NCBI RefSeq assembly: GCF_019656315.1
Contig: NZ_BPLU01000019.1
Span: 124,001 to 188,000, forward strand
Reading direction: 5' to 3'
DNA length: 64,000 bases
DNA from: Flavobacterium sp. UMI-01
Lineage (GTDB): Bacteria; Bacteroidota; Bacteroidia; Flavobacteriales; Flavobacteriaceae
Shown here: in pieces, positions 36,337 through 45,279 of the stretch
Position numbering within the stretch: the first letter of the stretch is position 1
Layout: every line of letters begins with the position of its first letter
The notes under the pieces: generated by a model
The model's input: only the letters and a program-made list of their open reading frames with translations
Database searches by the model: none
What the model was told of the DNA's origin: nothing
Program-made: the position numbers and the translations under genes

Positions 36337-36594
36337 ATGGAAGAATTTGTTGTTTACATTATTTATTCTGAAAAATTCAATAAAAATTACTCTGGATTTA
36401 CATCCAACCTAATTGAACGCTTCAAATCTCACAACGAACTCAGTTCTAAAGGTTATACTTTAAAATTCAGACCTTGGAAAGTAATTCATGTAGAATTTTT
36501 TAACTCAAAATCTGAAGCCATGAAAAGAGAAAAATATCTAAAAACAGGTGTCGGAAGAGAGTTTATTAAAAATTTGATTCAAAATTCACAATAA
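36337..36594 (+). CDS. GIY-YIG nuclease family protein
   Basis: From the Met at 36337 the protein has 85 residues, a lone GIY-YIG domain: the N-terminal YIIYSEKFNKNYSGFT (GIY...YIG core), the Arg in LIERFKSHN and the Glu in KSEAMKREKYLK. Such small proteins (UvrC-like endonuclease group) are common in Flavobacteria, often near tRNA or rRNA genes; the function is not known. It starts 20 bp after the tRNA terminator on the same strand. Confidence 0.88.
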   Translation: MEEFVVYIIYSEKFNKNYSGFTSNLIERFKSHNELSSKGYTLKFRPWKVIHVEFFNSKSEAMKREKYLKTGVGREFIKNLIQNSQ

Positions 36595-36664
36595 GGGGAG
36601 AGCTCTTATCCGCCGCTGCGTACTACTAAAAACACCTTAATTAGGGAGGGATTTTAAAAAACTA

Positions 36665-37894
36665 TTAATTAACAATTAACTTTTTAGTTTCTTTAGTAGT
36701 ACCCGATTGAATCTCTACTAAATACACCCCTGGAGTTAAATTAGAAACAGATACCGGAAAAGGCTCTTGGGTCTTTTCAATAGAAATCACTTCCTTACCC
36801 AGCAGATTAAAAATCGTAATATGAGTACCCTCAATAGCTGAAACATACAGATTTGCAAACGTAGCTTTGTTTAGCGGATTAGGATATATTTTACTTTCTT
36901 TTTTGCCAAAAGTTTTATCGTCCACACTAAGATTTCCTTTTTGCCAAACTCTCACATACTCAATCTCATAATCTACAATTCCGTCATCTTTTTGACCAAT
37001 AGGACTATTTAATTCTAAATCGGCTTTACTATCAGGCACACCATGCCAAGGAAAGGTCGCCTGACTCAACCATAATTTTAAAGGTTTGGTCACCACATAA
37101 TTTTCATTAGCTCCATTTCCGCCATTTTGTAAAGTAACATCATCATAGGCATTGATAGTCGCTTTAGGTACATTGCGGTACAAGACTCCGTCTATGTATA
37201 TCTTCAATCCATCGGCACTCCAGTCAAATCCATAAACATGGAAAGCATCGGCAACTCTAAAACCTAAATCATGACTTTCAGTATAGGTTGTTCTTCCACC
37301 ACCTGCCGAAGTCCAATCATGGATTGACCACCAGAGCTCTCTGTCTTTCCACAATTTATTTGTTTGTCTGTGGTCACCAAAAAACTCGAAGAAATCCAGT
37401 TCGGTATTACTCCCTGTTCCCCAAAAGGTACTCGATATCTCGGCATCAGCAGCTTTACATTTTATCTCTAAATAGCCATATAAAAAGGTTTTTTTAGTGA
37501 TAACGGCCGCCGTGGTAATGTTTTCATATTTAACTCCATTAGCATCTGTCAATGGCGAAAAAGGATAATCAGGCTCCCAACGGGTTTCCAGTTTTAATTT
37601 TCCATTTTCTAATCGAAAGTTATTCACCGAAAACTGCGAAGGGGCTCTCCCTCTGTGATTGGATTGAAAAACGCCATCCCTACCCTGCACCAACCATTTG
37701 GTTTCATCCAATTGTGTTGCTTCAAATTCATCGCTTACCTCCGTATTCAAAACCCAACCTCCTGCATTTACGGGGTCAGTCAATGGATATACTTGTGCAT
37801 ATAAAGTGGAAACAGAAAATAAGAACAAACTGAGCAGCGAATTCCATTTAAAATCATGACCTACCAAAATCTTATATAAGTAGCTATTTTTCAT
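36665..37894 (-). CDS. GH16 glycoside hydrolase with T9SS sorting domain
   Basis: The 409-residue protein has a signal peptide (ends LYAQ, about 34), a GH16 domain (about 40-318) with the catalytic ExDxxE motif at E165, D167 and E170 (NTELDFFEFFG) and a C-terminal type A sorting domain (about 333-409, IYPNPLNKATFANLYVSA... ending KKLIVN), so it is secreted by the type IX system. ExDxxE GH16 enzymes include agarases, porphyranases and kappa-carrageenases, which cut galactans inside the chain; the neighbours favour carrageenan. It shares the GRAPSQFS...RWEPDYPF block with the two other GH16 genes here. A candidate operator lies upstream at 37958-37984. Confidence 0.9.
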   Translation of the reverse strand: MKNSYLYKILVGHDFKWNSLLSLFLFSVSTLYAQVYPLTDPVNAGGWVLNTEVSDEFEATQLDETKWLVQGRDGVFQSNHRGRAPSQFSVNNFRLENGKLKLETRWEPDYPFSPLTDANGVKYENITTAAVITKKTFLYGYLEIKCKAADAEISSTFWGTGSNTELDFFEFFGDHRQTNKLWKDRELWWSIHDWTSAGGGRTTYTESHDLGFRVADAFHVYGFDWSADGLKIYIDGVLYRNVPKATINAYDDVTLQNGGNGANENYVVTKPLKLWLSQATFPWHGVPDSKADLELNSPIGQKDDGIVDYEIEYVRVWQKGNLSVDDKTFGKKESKIYPNPLNKATFANLYVSAIEGTHITIFNLLGKEVISIEKTQEPFPVSVSNLTPGVYLVEIQSGTTKETKKLIVN

Positions 37895-37919
37895 TAGTTT
37901 ATAGTTTGATTAGAATAAG

Positions 37920-37984
37920 TAAATTTAAATTAGAAAGCGATAAATGATTTCCACTTTTTTACCCTTAGTCAAATAAATTTTACC
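37920..37984 (-). promoter_or_regulatory. Candidate PUL operator and -7-like box (GH16 gene)
   Basis: On the minus strand GGTAAA (37984-37979), 15 bp, GGTAAA (37963-37958) form a 21-bp direct repeat; TAAATTTA, one base off TAnnTTTG, ends 38 bp downstream (37927-37920). Same layout as at 39617, 41817, 56722 and 58439. Confidence 0.6.
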
Positions 37985-38027
37985 TTGTTTGTATTGCTTT
38001 ATCAAACAACAAATCATAAAAACCCAT

Positions 38028-38064
38028 AAAAAAATGGGCTGGAAATTACTTTATTCCAGCCCAA
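38028..38064 (-). terminator. Terminator of the 492-residue sulfatase gene
   Basis: TGGGCTGGAA (38035-38044) pairs with TTCCAGCCCA (38054-38063), followed on the minus strand by seven T. Confidence 0.88.
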
Positions 38065-38088
38065 ATTAAATTATATCAATACGAGTAC

Positions 38089-39567
38089 TTAGTTCGCTAT
38101 TTTGAATGTATTAGGAAAACTAGCCATGTCTTTTTCTTTCCAAACTTTACTTAGCTCCTCTGGATCAAACCAGAGTGGCTCGGTGTGTTTTTTACTCCAT
38201 TTTTCTGCCTCAAGAACCATCAACTTTAATTGTTCAGGATATTTTTGACTCAAATCATTTTTTTCTCCCATATCTTCATTGATATTGTAAAGTTTCCAAG
38301 AACTGTTGTAGCCTTTAGTGGCTTTCCATTCGTCTTGTCTTACTCCTACATCTGAAAATCCAGAACGGTGACGCATTGCAAAAATCATTTCGCCTTTACG
38401 AGAATCGCTACCATTTACTAAATTTTTCCAGATATTTTTACCATCCAATTTCTTGTTTTTTGGAATAGCCGCTTTGGCTAAATCAGCAAAAGTAGGATAG
38501 AAATCTAAGGCAGTCACTGGATGACTATAGGTTTTTCCTGCCGGAATATGGTTTGGCCAATGAAAAAACATCGGAACCCTGAAACCGCCTTCGAACGTAT
38601 CCCCTTTAACTCCTCTTAATGGAAAATTGTTTGCTCCTTGGTCAGTACGTCCTCCATTATCACTTAAAAACACAATAAGTGTATTATCATACTGATTAGT
38701 CGCTTTTAAAGCCGCCACCAATTCACCCACACCACGATCTAGTGCATAAACCATTCCCGCATAGGTGCGTCTCGCTTTATCTTTGATGTTGCTAAATTTT
38801 TGCATGTCTTCTTCTTTAGCTTCTAAAGGCGTATGCGGTGCATTATAGGCTAAGTACAAGAAAAAGGGCTTTTGTTTTTTGCTAGCTTCATTCACAAAAC
38901 GTACTGCTCCATCTGACAACGCATCAGTTAAATAATCTTTTTCTTGGGTAGGCGCGCCATTGTGTTGCAATGGTATAAGGTATTCCCAAATGTTTTTGTT
39001 TCCTGCAGCTAGTTGTTGCTTGTATTTGGCTTGATAATCTTCAGGGAAATAATTATGTCCACCACCTAAGAATCCATAAAAGTCATCAAAACCTCTGTCT
39101 TTTGGTTCATAACCCGCTACAGCACCTAAATGCCATTTCCCAATAATTCCTGTATAGTATCCTGATTCTTTCAATGTAGCACTTAAAAATTTCTCGCTCA
39201 ACGGAATTCCTTGTCCTACACTTTTTTCACTGTTCGCTGGTAGATTGAATTGAGAACCAAATTCGTGTGGGTATCTCCCTGTCAACAAACCTGCTCTACT
39301 CGGCCCACAAAAAGGATGCGCTACATAAGCCGAAGAACAAACCGTTCCTGCTTTAGCCAACTTATCCAGTTCAGGCGTGATAATATCTTTTGAACCATTA
39401 AAGCCCACATCAGCATAGCCCAAATCATCGGCTACAATTAAAATAATATTTGGTTTGGTGTTTTTCGCATCACTGGTTTTTACTGATTGACTTTTCATCC
39501 CTGAACAAGCCAACAATAGCAATACGGTTGCAACAACAAGACTACTGTATAAATTCTTTTTAGTCAT
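38089..39567 (-). CDS. S1 family sulfatase (lipoprotein)
   Basis: The 492-residue protein has a lipoprotein signal (VVATVLLLLAC, Cys 21). The sulfatase fold starts at PNIILIVADDLGYADVGFNG with the metal-binding Asp pair; the formylglycine site is C87 in HPFCGPSRAGLLTGRYP (CxPSR), and DNGG with its following Lys/His lies near 305. It belongs to the formylglycine-dependent S1 family and should need a maturing enzyme encoded elsewhere. S1 members in carrageenan loci remove sulfate from galactose or anhydrogalactose. Its position in the PUL and an upstream operator at 39656-39682 support this role; the exact sulfate cannot be read. Confidence 0.92.
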   Translation of the reverse strand: MTKKNLYSSLVVATVLLLLACSGMKSQSVKTSDAKNTKPNIILIVADDLGYADVGFNGSKDIITPELDKLAKAGTVCSSAYVAHPFCGPSRAGLLTGRYPHEFGSQFNLPANSEKSVGQGIPLSEKFLSATLKESGYYTGIIGKWHLGAVAGYEPKDRGFDDFYGFLGGGHNYFPEDYQAKYKQQLAAGNKNIWEYLIPLQHNGAPTQEKDYLTDALSDGAVRFVNEASKKQKPFFLYLAYNAPHTPLEAKEEDMQKFSNIKDKARRTYAGMVYALDRGVGELVAALKATNQYDNTLIVFLSDNGGRTDQGANNFPLRGVKGDTFEGGFRVPMFFHWPNHIPAGKTYSHPVTALDFYPTFADLAKAAIPKNKKLDGKNIWKNLVNGSDSRKGEMIFAMRHRSGFSDVGVRQDEWKATKGYNSSWKLYNINEDMGEKNDLSQKYPEQLKLMVLEAEKWSKKHTEPLWFDPEELSKVWKEKDMASFPNTFKIAN

Positions 39568-39616
39568 AATTTAAAAAAAACGGTTAATTGATTTGTTATT
39601 TTGAAAATGCAATAAA

Positions 39617-39682
39617 CAAAGTTAATTCGTAAAAGCACCAATATGAATACAAGATATTATCCTTTACCTACTTTAAATTACC
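39617..39682 (-). promoter_or_regulatory. Candidate PUL operator and -7 box (sulfatase gene)
   Basis: Minus strand: GGTAAT (39682-39677), 15 bp, GATAAT (39661-39656), 21-bp period; then TAACTTTG (39624-39617), an exact TAnnTTTG match, ending 39 bp downstream. Confidence 0.55.
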
Positions 39683-39754
39683 TTTAACAGCAATTGTAAT
39701 TATTTTGAATAAAACTTCTCTACCACTCTTTTGTTTCGAAAATTACTAAAGATG

Positions 39755-41647
39755 TTATTTTGCAACTACAATCTCTTTACCCACTTTATAAATGGTATTT
39801 AAATCCTTAATTTTCAATTGTTGCTTTTCGCCATTGCTCCAAGTGATGGTTACATTTTCAACCGATTTGCATTTTCCTAAACCTGCATGCAGGAATGTGT
39901 TGAAACTTTGAGAATAGGGTGAGGATGTAGCACCTACCACGCGCTTGTATTGATTTCCACATGCGCTAAATGTCAGGACAGCCCCCATAGCCGACACTTT
40001 TTTTGACGGTGAATTCCCCACATTCACAACGATAAAATTATTATCCGTTTGAGTGGCATTAGTGAACACATGCCATTGCCCTCTTTCGTTACAATACACA
40101 ATATCCAAATCGCCGTCATTATCATAATCAAAGGCATCGGCACCCATACCTGTTGCTCCCAACTCTTTTCGGATAATTCCGTGGTCATGAACCGGATTAA
40201 AATACTTGCCTTTGTCATTTAGATACATCAATTGCTCGACTACCGAAGCGGATTTACCATAACGCACAACAAAAATATCAGCCCATCCGTCGTTGTTAAA
40301 ATCTCCCACAGCTGCACTCGCTGTCTGCTCTGATGCATTGATACCTAACCTAACTGTCACTTCCCTAAAATTTCCTTTGTTATTTTCTAAAAGTACGGCT
40401 GGCATTTCCTCAAGAGCAATTGTATTTGGTTTTTTGACGACATTGTGAATCACTGCCGAAGTACCTGATTCGGTATCAGCTTTAATTCGCCACAAACCAT
40501 CGCCTACATAGCCTATATACAACCCTTTTTGTGACGTATCTTCAGGCCATCCTTGCGCTTCATTTGGAGTTAATTCAAAAGCATGGTCACCGTGTTTGTC
40601 TTTTTTACGTTCGAATAAGCGTTTATTAGCACCAATAAATACATCAAAATCAGGATAAGCCATTTGTAAATTTTCCAATTTAAAGTTTCCGTCGATATGG
40701 ATATCTTCTAACTGAACCGCTTTATTTCTAATAAAAAAATAAAACGTTTTGGTCTTTTCATCGTACTCTTTTTCCGTATCAAAAGGTTCTTTACAACGGG
40801 TAAGAAACAAATCCAAATCACCATCATTATCAAAATCAATTTCAGAAATACTCGACACATCACTCCAATTGATGTTTTTGCCTAACAGCTCTTGCGTGAC
40901 ATCTTTGAACTCCATTTTCCCCAAACCTTGCACAAAAACCATTTTAGCGCCTCCGTAAAAAACGATATCTGAAATCCCGTCATTATTGAAATCAGTAATC
41001 AGCGTACGCATATTAAAACGATCTCCATGAGGAAGAAAATTAACAAACTTAAACTGGGAATTTTCACTTTTTTCATATAAAAAATGAGCCCGATTAACAG
41101 CGTCGTTTGGAGGAAAAGAAGAGGTCACCAAATCCAACTGTCCATTAGTATCAGCATCTATAAATTTTACGGCTCTACCTCGACTGCTTTCAAAGTTTTC
41201 GAAGGCATTTCCGCCAGAAATTTTTCGGTCTTTCGTAATTTGATATAATAAAGTCCTACTTGGTTTTTTTCCGCCACCGCCACCTGGCTGAACCAAAAGA
41301 TCGACTATTCCGTCATTGTTATAGTCGCATACAGCCATACCGTGTGTATCACCTAATATAAAAGGTTTTCCTTGTACATAGGTTCCTTTGTTGTTCCAAT
41401 ACAATTCTACCCTGCGTGAATGTTCAATAAGAAACAAATCTAAGTACCCATCTTGGTCAAGGTCAGCAATGAGCGCATTATCAAATTTACGGCGATTGCG
41501 TTGCTCTAGTGGAATGCTATTTTCGGAAGCCTCACTAAATTGCACACTAGACTTTAGAAATGACTGGCCTTTATCTTGTGCAATAAGATAACTGGATAGT
41601 GCAAATGCAGTGAGGGTTAAAGCTATTTTTTTTATTTTTTGAAACAT
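39755..41647 (-). CDS. VCBS/FG-GAP repeat protein with ASPIC/UnbV domain
   Basis: The 630-residue product has a signal peptide (IALTLTAFALSSYLIAQ) and repeated FG-GAP/VCBS calcium-binding units (IADLDQDGYLDLFLIEH, VCDYNNDGIVDLLVQPG, DFNNDGISDIVFYGG, DFDNDGDLDLFLTR, DFNNDGWADIFVVR, DYDNDGDLDIVYCN) that form a propeller. The last part (about 545-625, FIVVNVGNSPSKKVSAMGAVL...) is an ASPIC/UnbV domain. It is a paralogue of the 632-residue protein at 50430. Their role in galactan use is unknown; binding of polysaccharide at the surface is a guess. Confidence 0.85.
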   Translation of the reverse strand: MFQKIKKIALTLTAFALSSYLIAQDKGQSFLKSSVQFSEASENSIPLEQRNRRKFDNALIADLDQDGYLDLFLIEHSRRVELYWNNKGTYVQGKPFILGDTHGMAVCDYNNDGIVDLLVQPGGGGGKKPSRTLLYQITKDRKISGGNAFENFESSRGRAVKFIDADTNGQLDLVTSSFPPNDAVNRAHFLYEKSENSQFKFVNFLPHGDRFNMRTLITDFNNDGISDIVFYGGAKMVFVQGLGKMEFKDVTQELLGKNINWSDVSSISEIDFDNDGDLDLFLTRCKEPFDTEKEYDEKTKTFYFFIRNKAVQLEDIHIDGNFKLENLQMAYPDFDVFIGANKRLFERKKDKHGDHAFELTPNEAQGWPEDTSQKGLYIGYVGDGLWRIKADTESGTSAVIHNVVKKPNTIALEEMPAVLLENNKGNFREVTVRLGINASEQTASAAVGDFNNDGWADIFVVRYGKSASVVEQLMYLNDKGKYFNPVHDHGIIRKELGATGMGADAFDYDNDGDLDIVYCNERGQWHVFTNATQTDNNFIVVNVGNSPSKKVSAMGAVLTFSACGNQYKRVVGATSSPYSQSFNTFLHAGLGKCKSVENVTITWSNGEKQQLKIKDLNTIYKVGKEIVVAK

Positions 41648-41696
41648 TTAAGATTTAGTTTTTTTAATTATACTATGGATACTTTTTTACTAATTG

Positions 41697-41761
41697 CTAA
41701 TTAACCACATAATTATTCCGTTAAGTAGTTGTATCTTATCCATCGTTTCTATTTTTTTACC
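41697..41761 (-). promoter_or_regulatory. Candidate PUL operator (VCBS gene, minus side)
   Basis: Minus strand: GGTAAA (41761-41756), 15 bp, GATAAG (41740-41735), 21-bp period. The -7 box is poor here (TAATTAG-like at the expected distance, near 41697-41703), so the promoter is less sure. Confidence 0.45.
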
Positions 41762-41816
41762 ACAATCCTTTTTAAATCAAAAATTTGCAGTAAACTAAAA
41801 TCAGTTTTCAATTTTG

Positions 41817-41881
41817 GGTAAAATACCTAAATTAAGAGGTAAAGTTTAGCATGTTTTATTGACGCCTATTTAGGTATTTTG
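41817..41881 (+). promoter_or_regulatory. Candidate PUL operator and -7-like box (S1 gene, plus side)
   Basis: Plus strand: GGTAAA (41817-41822), 15 bp, GGTAAA (41838-41843), 21-bp period; then TATTTTG (41875-41881), one base short of TAnnTTTG, ending 38 bp downstream. It faces the minus-side copy at 41735-41761. Confidence 0.6.
41820..41880. repeat. 13-bp perfect inverted repeat over operator and promoter
   Basis: AAAATACCTAAAT (41820-41832) is the exact reverse complement of ATTTAGGTATTTT (41868-41880), with a 35-bp spacer. One arm overlaps the first GGTAAA half-site and the other the -7 box. Confidence 0.65.
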
Positions 41882-41911
41882 TAGTATACAATTAACATAA
41901 CTATAATCGAA

Positions 41912-43558
41912 ATGAATTACCTAAGCACTTTTTCTAAGCAATTCAAACCATTATTTGGTCTTTTTATTTGGTCTATTATAATTCCCTTTCAGGCATTTGG
42001 ACAAAACAAAAAGCAACCCAATATTTTATTTATTGCTGTAGATGATTTACGAAACGAATTAGGAACTTACGGATCAACTATTGTTAAGTCTCCCCATATT
42101 GACAAACTAGCCAGTGAGGGTATTCAATTTAACCGTGCCTACTGCCAACAGGCTATATGCGGTCCTTCGAGAGCGAGTATCATGACAGGAGCACGAACCG
42201 AAACGATTAATGTGATTGATTTGTTTCAAGATTTTAGAGAAAATGTTCCAAGTATCGTTACTATCCCTCAATTTTTCAGAAATAACGGGTACGAAACTGT
42301 TTATACTGGAAAAATATTTCACCCTGGCTACTCTGACGAAGAACTATCTTGGAGTCGCAAACCTGTAAAAGTAAAAGTAGGCCCTGATGTACCAAAAACC
42401 GAAGGAGGTTATGCGCTTGCCGAAAACCAATTGTTGTATCTAAAAAACAAAATTGCTCTTGAAGAAAAATATGGCGAGAAAATCATTCGTGAAAATTGGT
42501 TAGCAAAAGGCCCAGAAACCGAATGTGCCGATGTACCAGATGAAACCTATGACGATGGCTACAATACCTTATCGGCCATCGCCACACTTAAGGAGATGGT
42601 AAATAAAGGTGATAAGCCCTGGTTTTTAGGTTTAGGATTAAAAAAACCGCATTTGGATTGGATAGCTCCAAAAAAATATTGGGATTTGTATGACCAGGCC
42701 AGCCTTCCTATTGCGACCCAAGTAAATCCTCCAAAAGATGGTGCTGCCATGGGATTGTCTGAATCCTTGGAAGTACGTGTGGGAGCCGATGTGCCTAAAA
42801 CAGGGGAATTTTCACCAGAATTACAACGCAAACTACGTCATGGCTATTATGCCTGTGTAAGCTATATTGATGCACAAATAGGCAAAATGATACAAGCCTT
42901 AAAAGATACAGGAACCTATGACAACACTATTATTGTATTATGGTCAGACCATGGGTTCAACCTTGGGGAAATGGGATATTGGGGTAAGGCAACTAATTAC
43001 GAACTTGCTACTCGTGTGCCTTTTATCATCGTGGCTCCAGGGGTTACAGATAAAGTAAAAGGACAGCAATCAAACGCTATGGTAGAACTTATTGATGTAT
43101 TCCCAACGCTTTGTGATTTGACAGGATTTAAAAAACCCAATAACCTTGAAGGACATAGTTTAGTTCCTATTTTGAAAAAACCAACTGAAAAGTCCAAAAA
43201 ACCTGCTTTTAGCGTATTCCCTACTCCCGCTTTACGCGAATGGGCAGCGCGTCCGTTTACACCGCCTTTCAGAACGACTTTTTTCATGCCTTTGATTGAG
43301 AAAATCGAAAACCGAATTGAAAAACAGATGGGTGACAAATGGAACAGAAAAACTTTTGAGAAATTTGTAATGGGTTATGCCATGCGTACCGAAGATTATC
43401 GTCTAATTGTATGGAAAGACCGAAGGTTTCCTACTAACGAACCGCTATTTGTAGAATTATTTGACCATGTCAACGACCCAAACGAAACCGTAAATATTGC
43501 GGCTCAAAACCCTAAAAAAGTAAAAGAACTAATGGCATTATTAGATAAAAAATACTAA
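41912..43558 (+). CDS. S1 family sulfatase (iduronate-2-sulfatase-like)
   Basis: The 548-residue protein has a signal peptide (LFGLFIWSIIIPFQAFG, cut near 30). PNILFIAVDDLRNELGTYG carries the metal-binding Asp pair, the formylglycine site is C83 in QAICGPSRASIMTG (CxPSR), and SDHGFNLGEMGYWGKATNYE gives the second metal-binding and catalytic residues. This pattern is that of iduronate-2-sulfatase-like S1 members, the type seen in carrageenan loci of marine Bacteroidota, which act on small oligosaccharides. It is the only plus-strand gene of the PUL and has the candidate operator 70 bp upstream. Confidence 0.9.
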   Translation: MNYLSTFSKQFKPLFGLFIWSIIIPFQAFGQNKKQPNILFIAVDDLRNELGTYGSTIVKSPHIDKLASEGIQFNRAYCQQAICGPSRASIMTGARTETINVIDLFQDFRENVPSIVTIPQFFRNNGYETVYTGKIFHPGYSDEELSWSRKPVKVKVGPDVPKTEGGYALAENQLLYLKNKIALEEKYGEKIIRENWLAKGPETECADVPDETYDDGYNTLSAIATLKEMVNKGDKPWFLGLGLKKPHLDWIAPKKYWDLYDQASLPIATQVNPPKDGAAMGLSESLEVRVGADVPKTGEFSPELQRKLRHGYYACVSYIDAQIGKMIQALKDTGTYDNTIIVLWSDHGFNLGEMGYWGKATNYELATRVPFIIVAPGVTDKVKGQQSNAMVELIDVFPTLCDLTGFKKPNNLEGHSLVPILKKPTEKSKKPAFSVFPTPALREWAARPFTPPFRTTFFMPLIEKIENRIEKQMGDKWNRKTFEKFVMGYAMRTEDYRLIVWKDRRFPTNEPLFVELFDHVNDPNETVNIAAQNPKKVKELMALLDKKY

Positions 43559-43574
43559 TCCCTTATTTGCCCCA

Positions 43575-43620
43575 TAAAAAAAATCCAGCGCAGTTAAAAA
43601 ACTACACTGGATTTTTTTTT
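43575..43620. terminator. Two-way terminator between convergent sulfatase genes
   Basis: AAATCCAG and CTGGATTT arms with an inner AGTT/AACT pair, A run on the left and T run on the right (43611-43620), so it can serve both strands. Confidence 0.85.
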
Positions 43621-43636
43621 GAGCTTATCTACCAAA

Positions 43637-45064
43637 CTACTTTTTGGCTGAAACATTATATTGTAACAACTCTTTTTTGACTAATTCGGGGGTTCTATAA
43701 CGATCCATTCGATCTAAATCATACTTTTCGTATTCCCGTTTCAACATCCACAACGGACGCTCTAAGGTTAACTCCCATTGAAATAGTTTTTTATACATTT
43801 CACGAACTCGTTGTGGGTATTTTGTAGCCAAATCGTTTTGTTCTGCAATGTCTTTGGATAAATCATACAACTCTGCTGGTCTGTCTGGGAAACGGATAAA
43901 TTTCCAATCACCTTCTCTGTAAACCCCTCTATTTTCTTTTTTCCAAAACAGCGTTTCGTGCGGTCTTGATGCAAGCTCTCCTTTTACATAAGGCAATAAA
44001 TTCACCCCATCAATATCTTTTAAATCCGAAAGTTTTCCTCCTGCAGAAGCGTAAAAAGTAGGTAGTAAATCCATCGTACTTACGGGATATTGATAGCGTT
44101 GGTTTCCTTTTAATTTCGCTGGCCAACTCATTACAAAAGGTACTCGCAATCCTCCTTCTAAATGATTGGACTTGGTTCCGCTCAAAGGCAAATTGCTTGA
44201 TGCATTTTTATCGGTAGGCCCTCCATTATCATTGGAAAACACAATAATGGTATTCTCATACAAGCCTAATGCTTTTAGTTTGTCAAAAACTTTTCCGCAA
44301 GCACGGTCTAAGGCCAATGTCATTGCGGCAACTTCTTTACGAGTTCCCTTTAAGTTAGGAAACTGAGCTAAATCTTCGGGAGTTGCTTCCATCGGAGTAT
44401 GCACGGCGTTAAAAGCTAAATAAATAAAAAAAGGTTTGTCCTGATTTCTTTCGATAAAAGACACCGCCTTGTCTGCAAATACATCCGTAGCGTAGGCTTT
44501 TGGTTCTTCAAAATTACCAAAGCCACTCTCCATCAACTTATCCAAATGCCCTTTTGGAATATCTTTGTAAGCATAATAGCTTCTATCTCCTCCTCTAAAT
44601 CCATAAAACTCATCAAAACCTCGTTTTAACGGATGGTACCTGTCTGCATCGCCCAAGTGCCATTTTCCTATCATCGCATTGGTGTATCCTAATTTTTTTA
44701 GATAATCAGCCATAGTTACTTGGTCTAAAGGCAATCCCATATCATCACCAAGAAATTTAGAACTTTCACTCATAAAACCCGGTACATTGATTTCTTCATA
44801 CCCAAAACGTTGTTGGTATTTTCCCGTCATCAATCCGGCTCTTGAAGGGGCGCAGGTCGCATCTGTAACATAACCTTGACTGAAAATGACTCCATCCTTA
44901 GCCATTTGGTCTAGGTTTGGGGTTTTCATTACGGTACTGCCTTGGAATCCAAAATCAGCATAACCCGCATCATCTGAAAATAAGAATATAATATTGGGTC
45001 GTTTTTGGGCCTTAACCGTTATAGTTGACCCGATAAGGATTAGCAACAAAAGTGTTTTTTTCAT
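43637..45064 (-). CDS. S1 family sulfatase
   Basis: The 475-residue protein has a signal peptide ([17 protein letters not shown]). [19 protein letters not shown] holds the Asp pair, the formylglycine site is C71 in [17 protein letters not shown] (CxPSR) and [23 protein letters not shown] follows near 265. The arrangement is closest to the 492-residue sulfatase at 38089, so the two may act on neighbouring positions of the chain. The signal lacks a lipobox Cys, so it is probably soluble periplasmic. No copy of the 21-bp operator was found upstream, so its promoter may differ. Confidence 0.92.
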   Translation of the reverse strand: MKKTLLLLILIGSTITVKAQKRPNIIFLFSDDAGYADFGFQGSTVMKTPNLDQMAKDGVIFSQGYVTDATCAPSRAGLMTGKYQQRFGYEEINVPGFMSESSKFLGDDMGLPLDQVTMADYLKKLGYTNAMIGKWHLGDADRYHPLKRGFDEFYGFRGGDRSYYAYKDIPKGHLDKLMESGFGNFEEPKAYATDVFADKAVSFIERNQDKPFFIYLAFNAVHTPMEATPEDLAQFPNLKGTRKEVAAMTLALDRACGKVFDKLKALGLYENTIIVFSNDNGGPTDKNASSNLPLSGTKSNHLEGGLRVPFVMSWPAKLKGNQRYQYPVSTMDLLPTFYASAGGKLSDLKDIDGVNLLPYVKGELASRPHETLFWKKENRGVYREGDWKFIRFPDRPAELYDLSKDIAEQNDLATKYPQRVREMYKKLFQWELTLERPLWMLKREYEKYDLDRMDRYRTPELVKKELLQYNVSAKK

Positions 45065-45215
45065 TTTTATTAATTTTAAATATCATTTTTTAACCTATAC
45101 CATTTATACAGAAAGACACTGCGACTATTTCTACTACTTTACAGTGAATCGATAAAACATACTACTCATTGAGCTAAAAAGCTTTTTATTTTGGTGTTGT
45201 TAAACAAAAAAGCCA

Positions 45216-45250
45216 AAAATTAGACACTCCAAAAAGAGGTGCCTAATTTT
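45216..45250 (-). terminator. Terminator of the GH127-to-kinase operon
   Basis: AAAATTAG-CAC arm and its complement GTG-CTAATTTT, with two mismatches, around a short A-rich loop; T-rich sequence follows on the minus strand. It marks the end of the long minus-strand run that begins with the kinase gene. Confidence 0.75.
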
Positions 45251-45279
45251 CAGCTTTCATTCAATAGGTAATGGATTTA

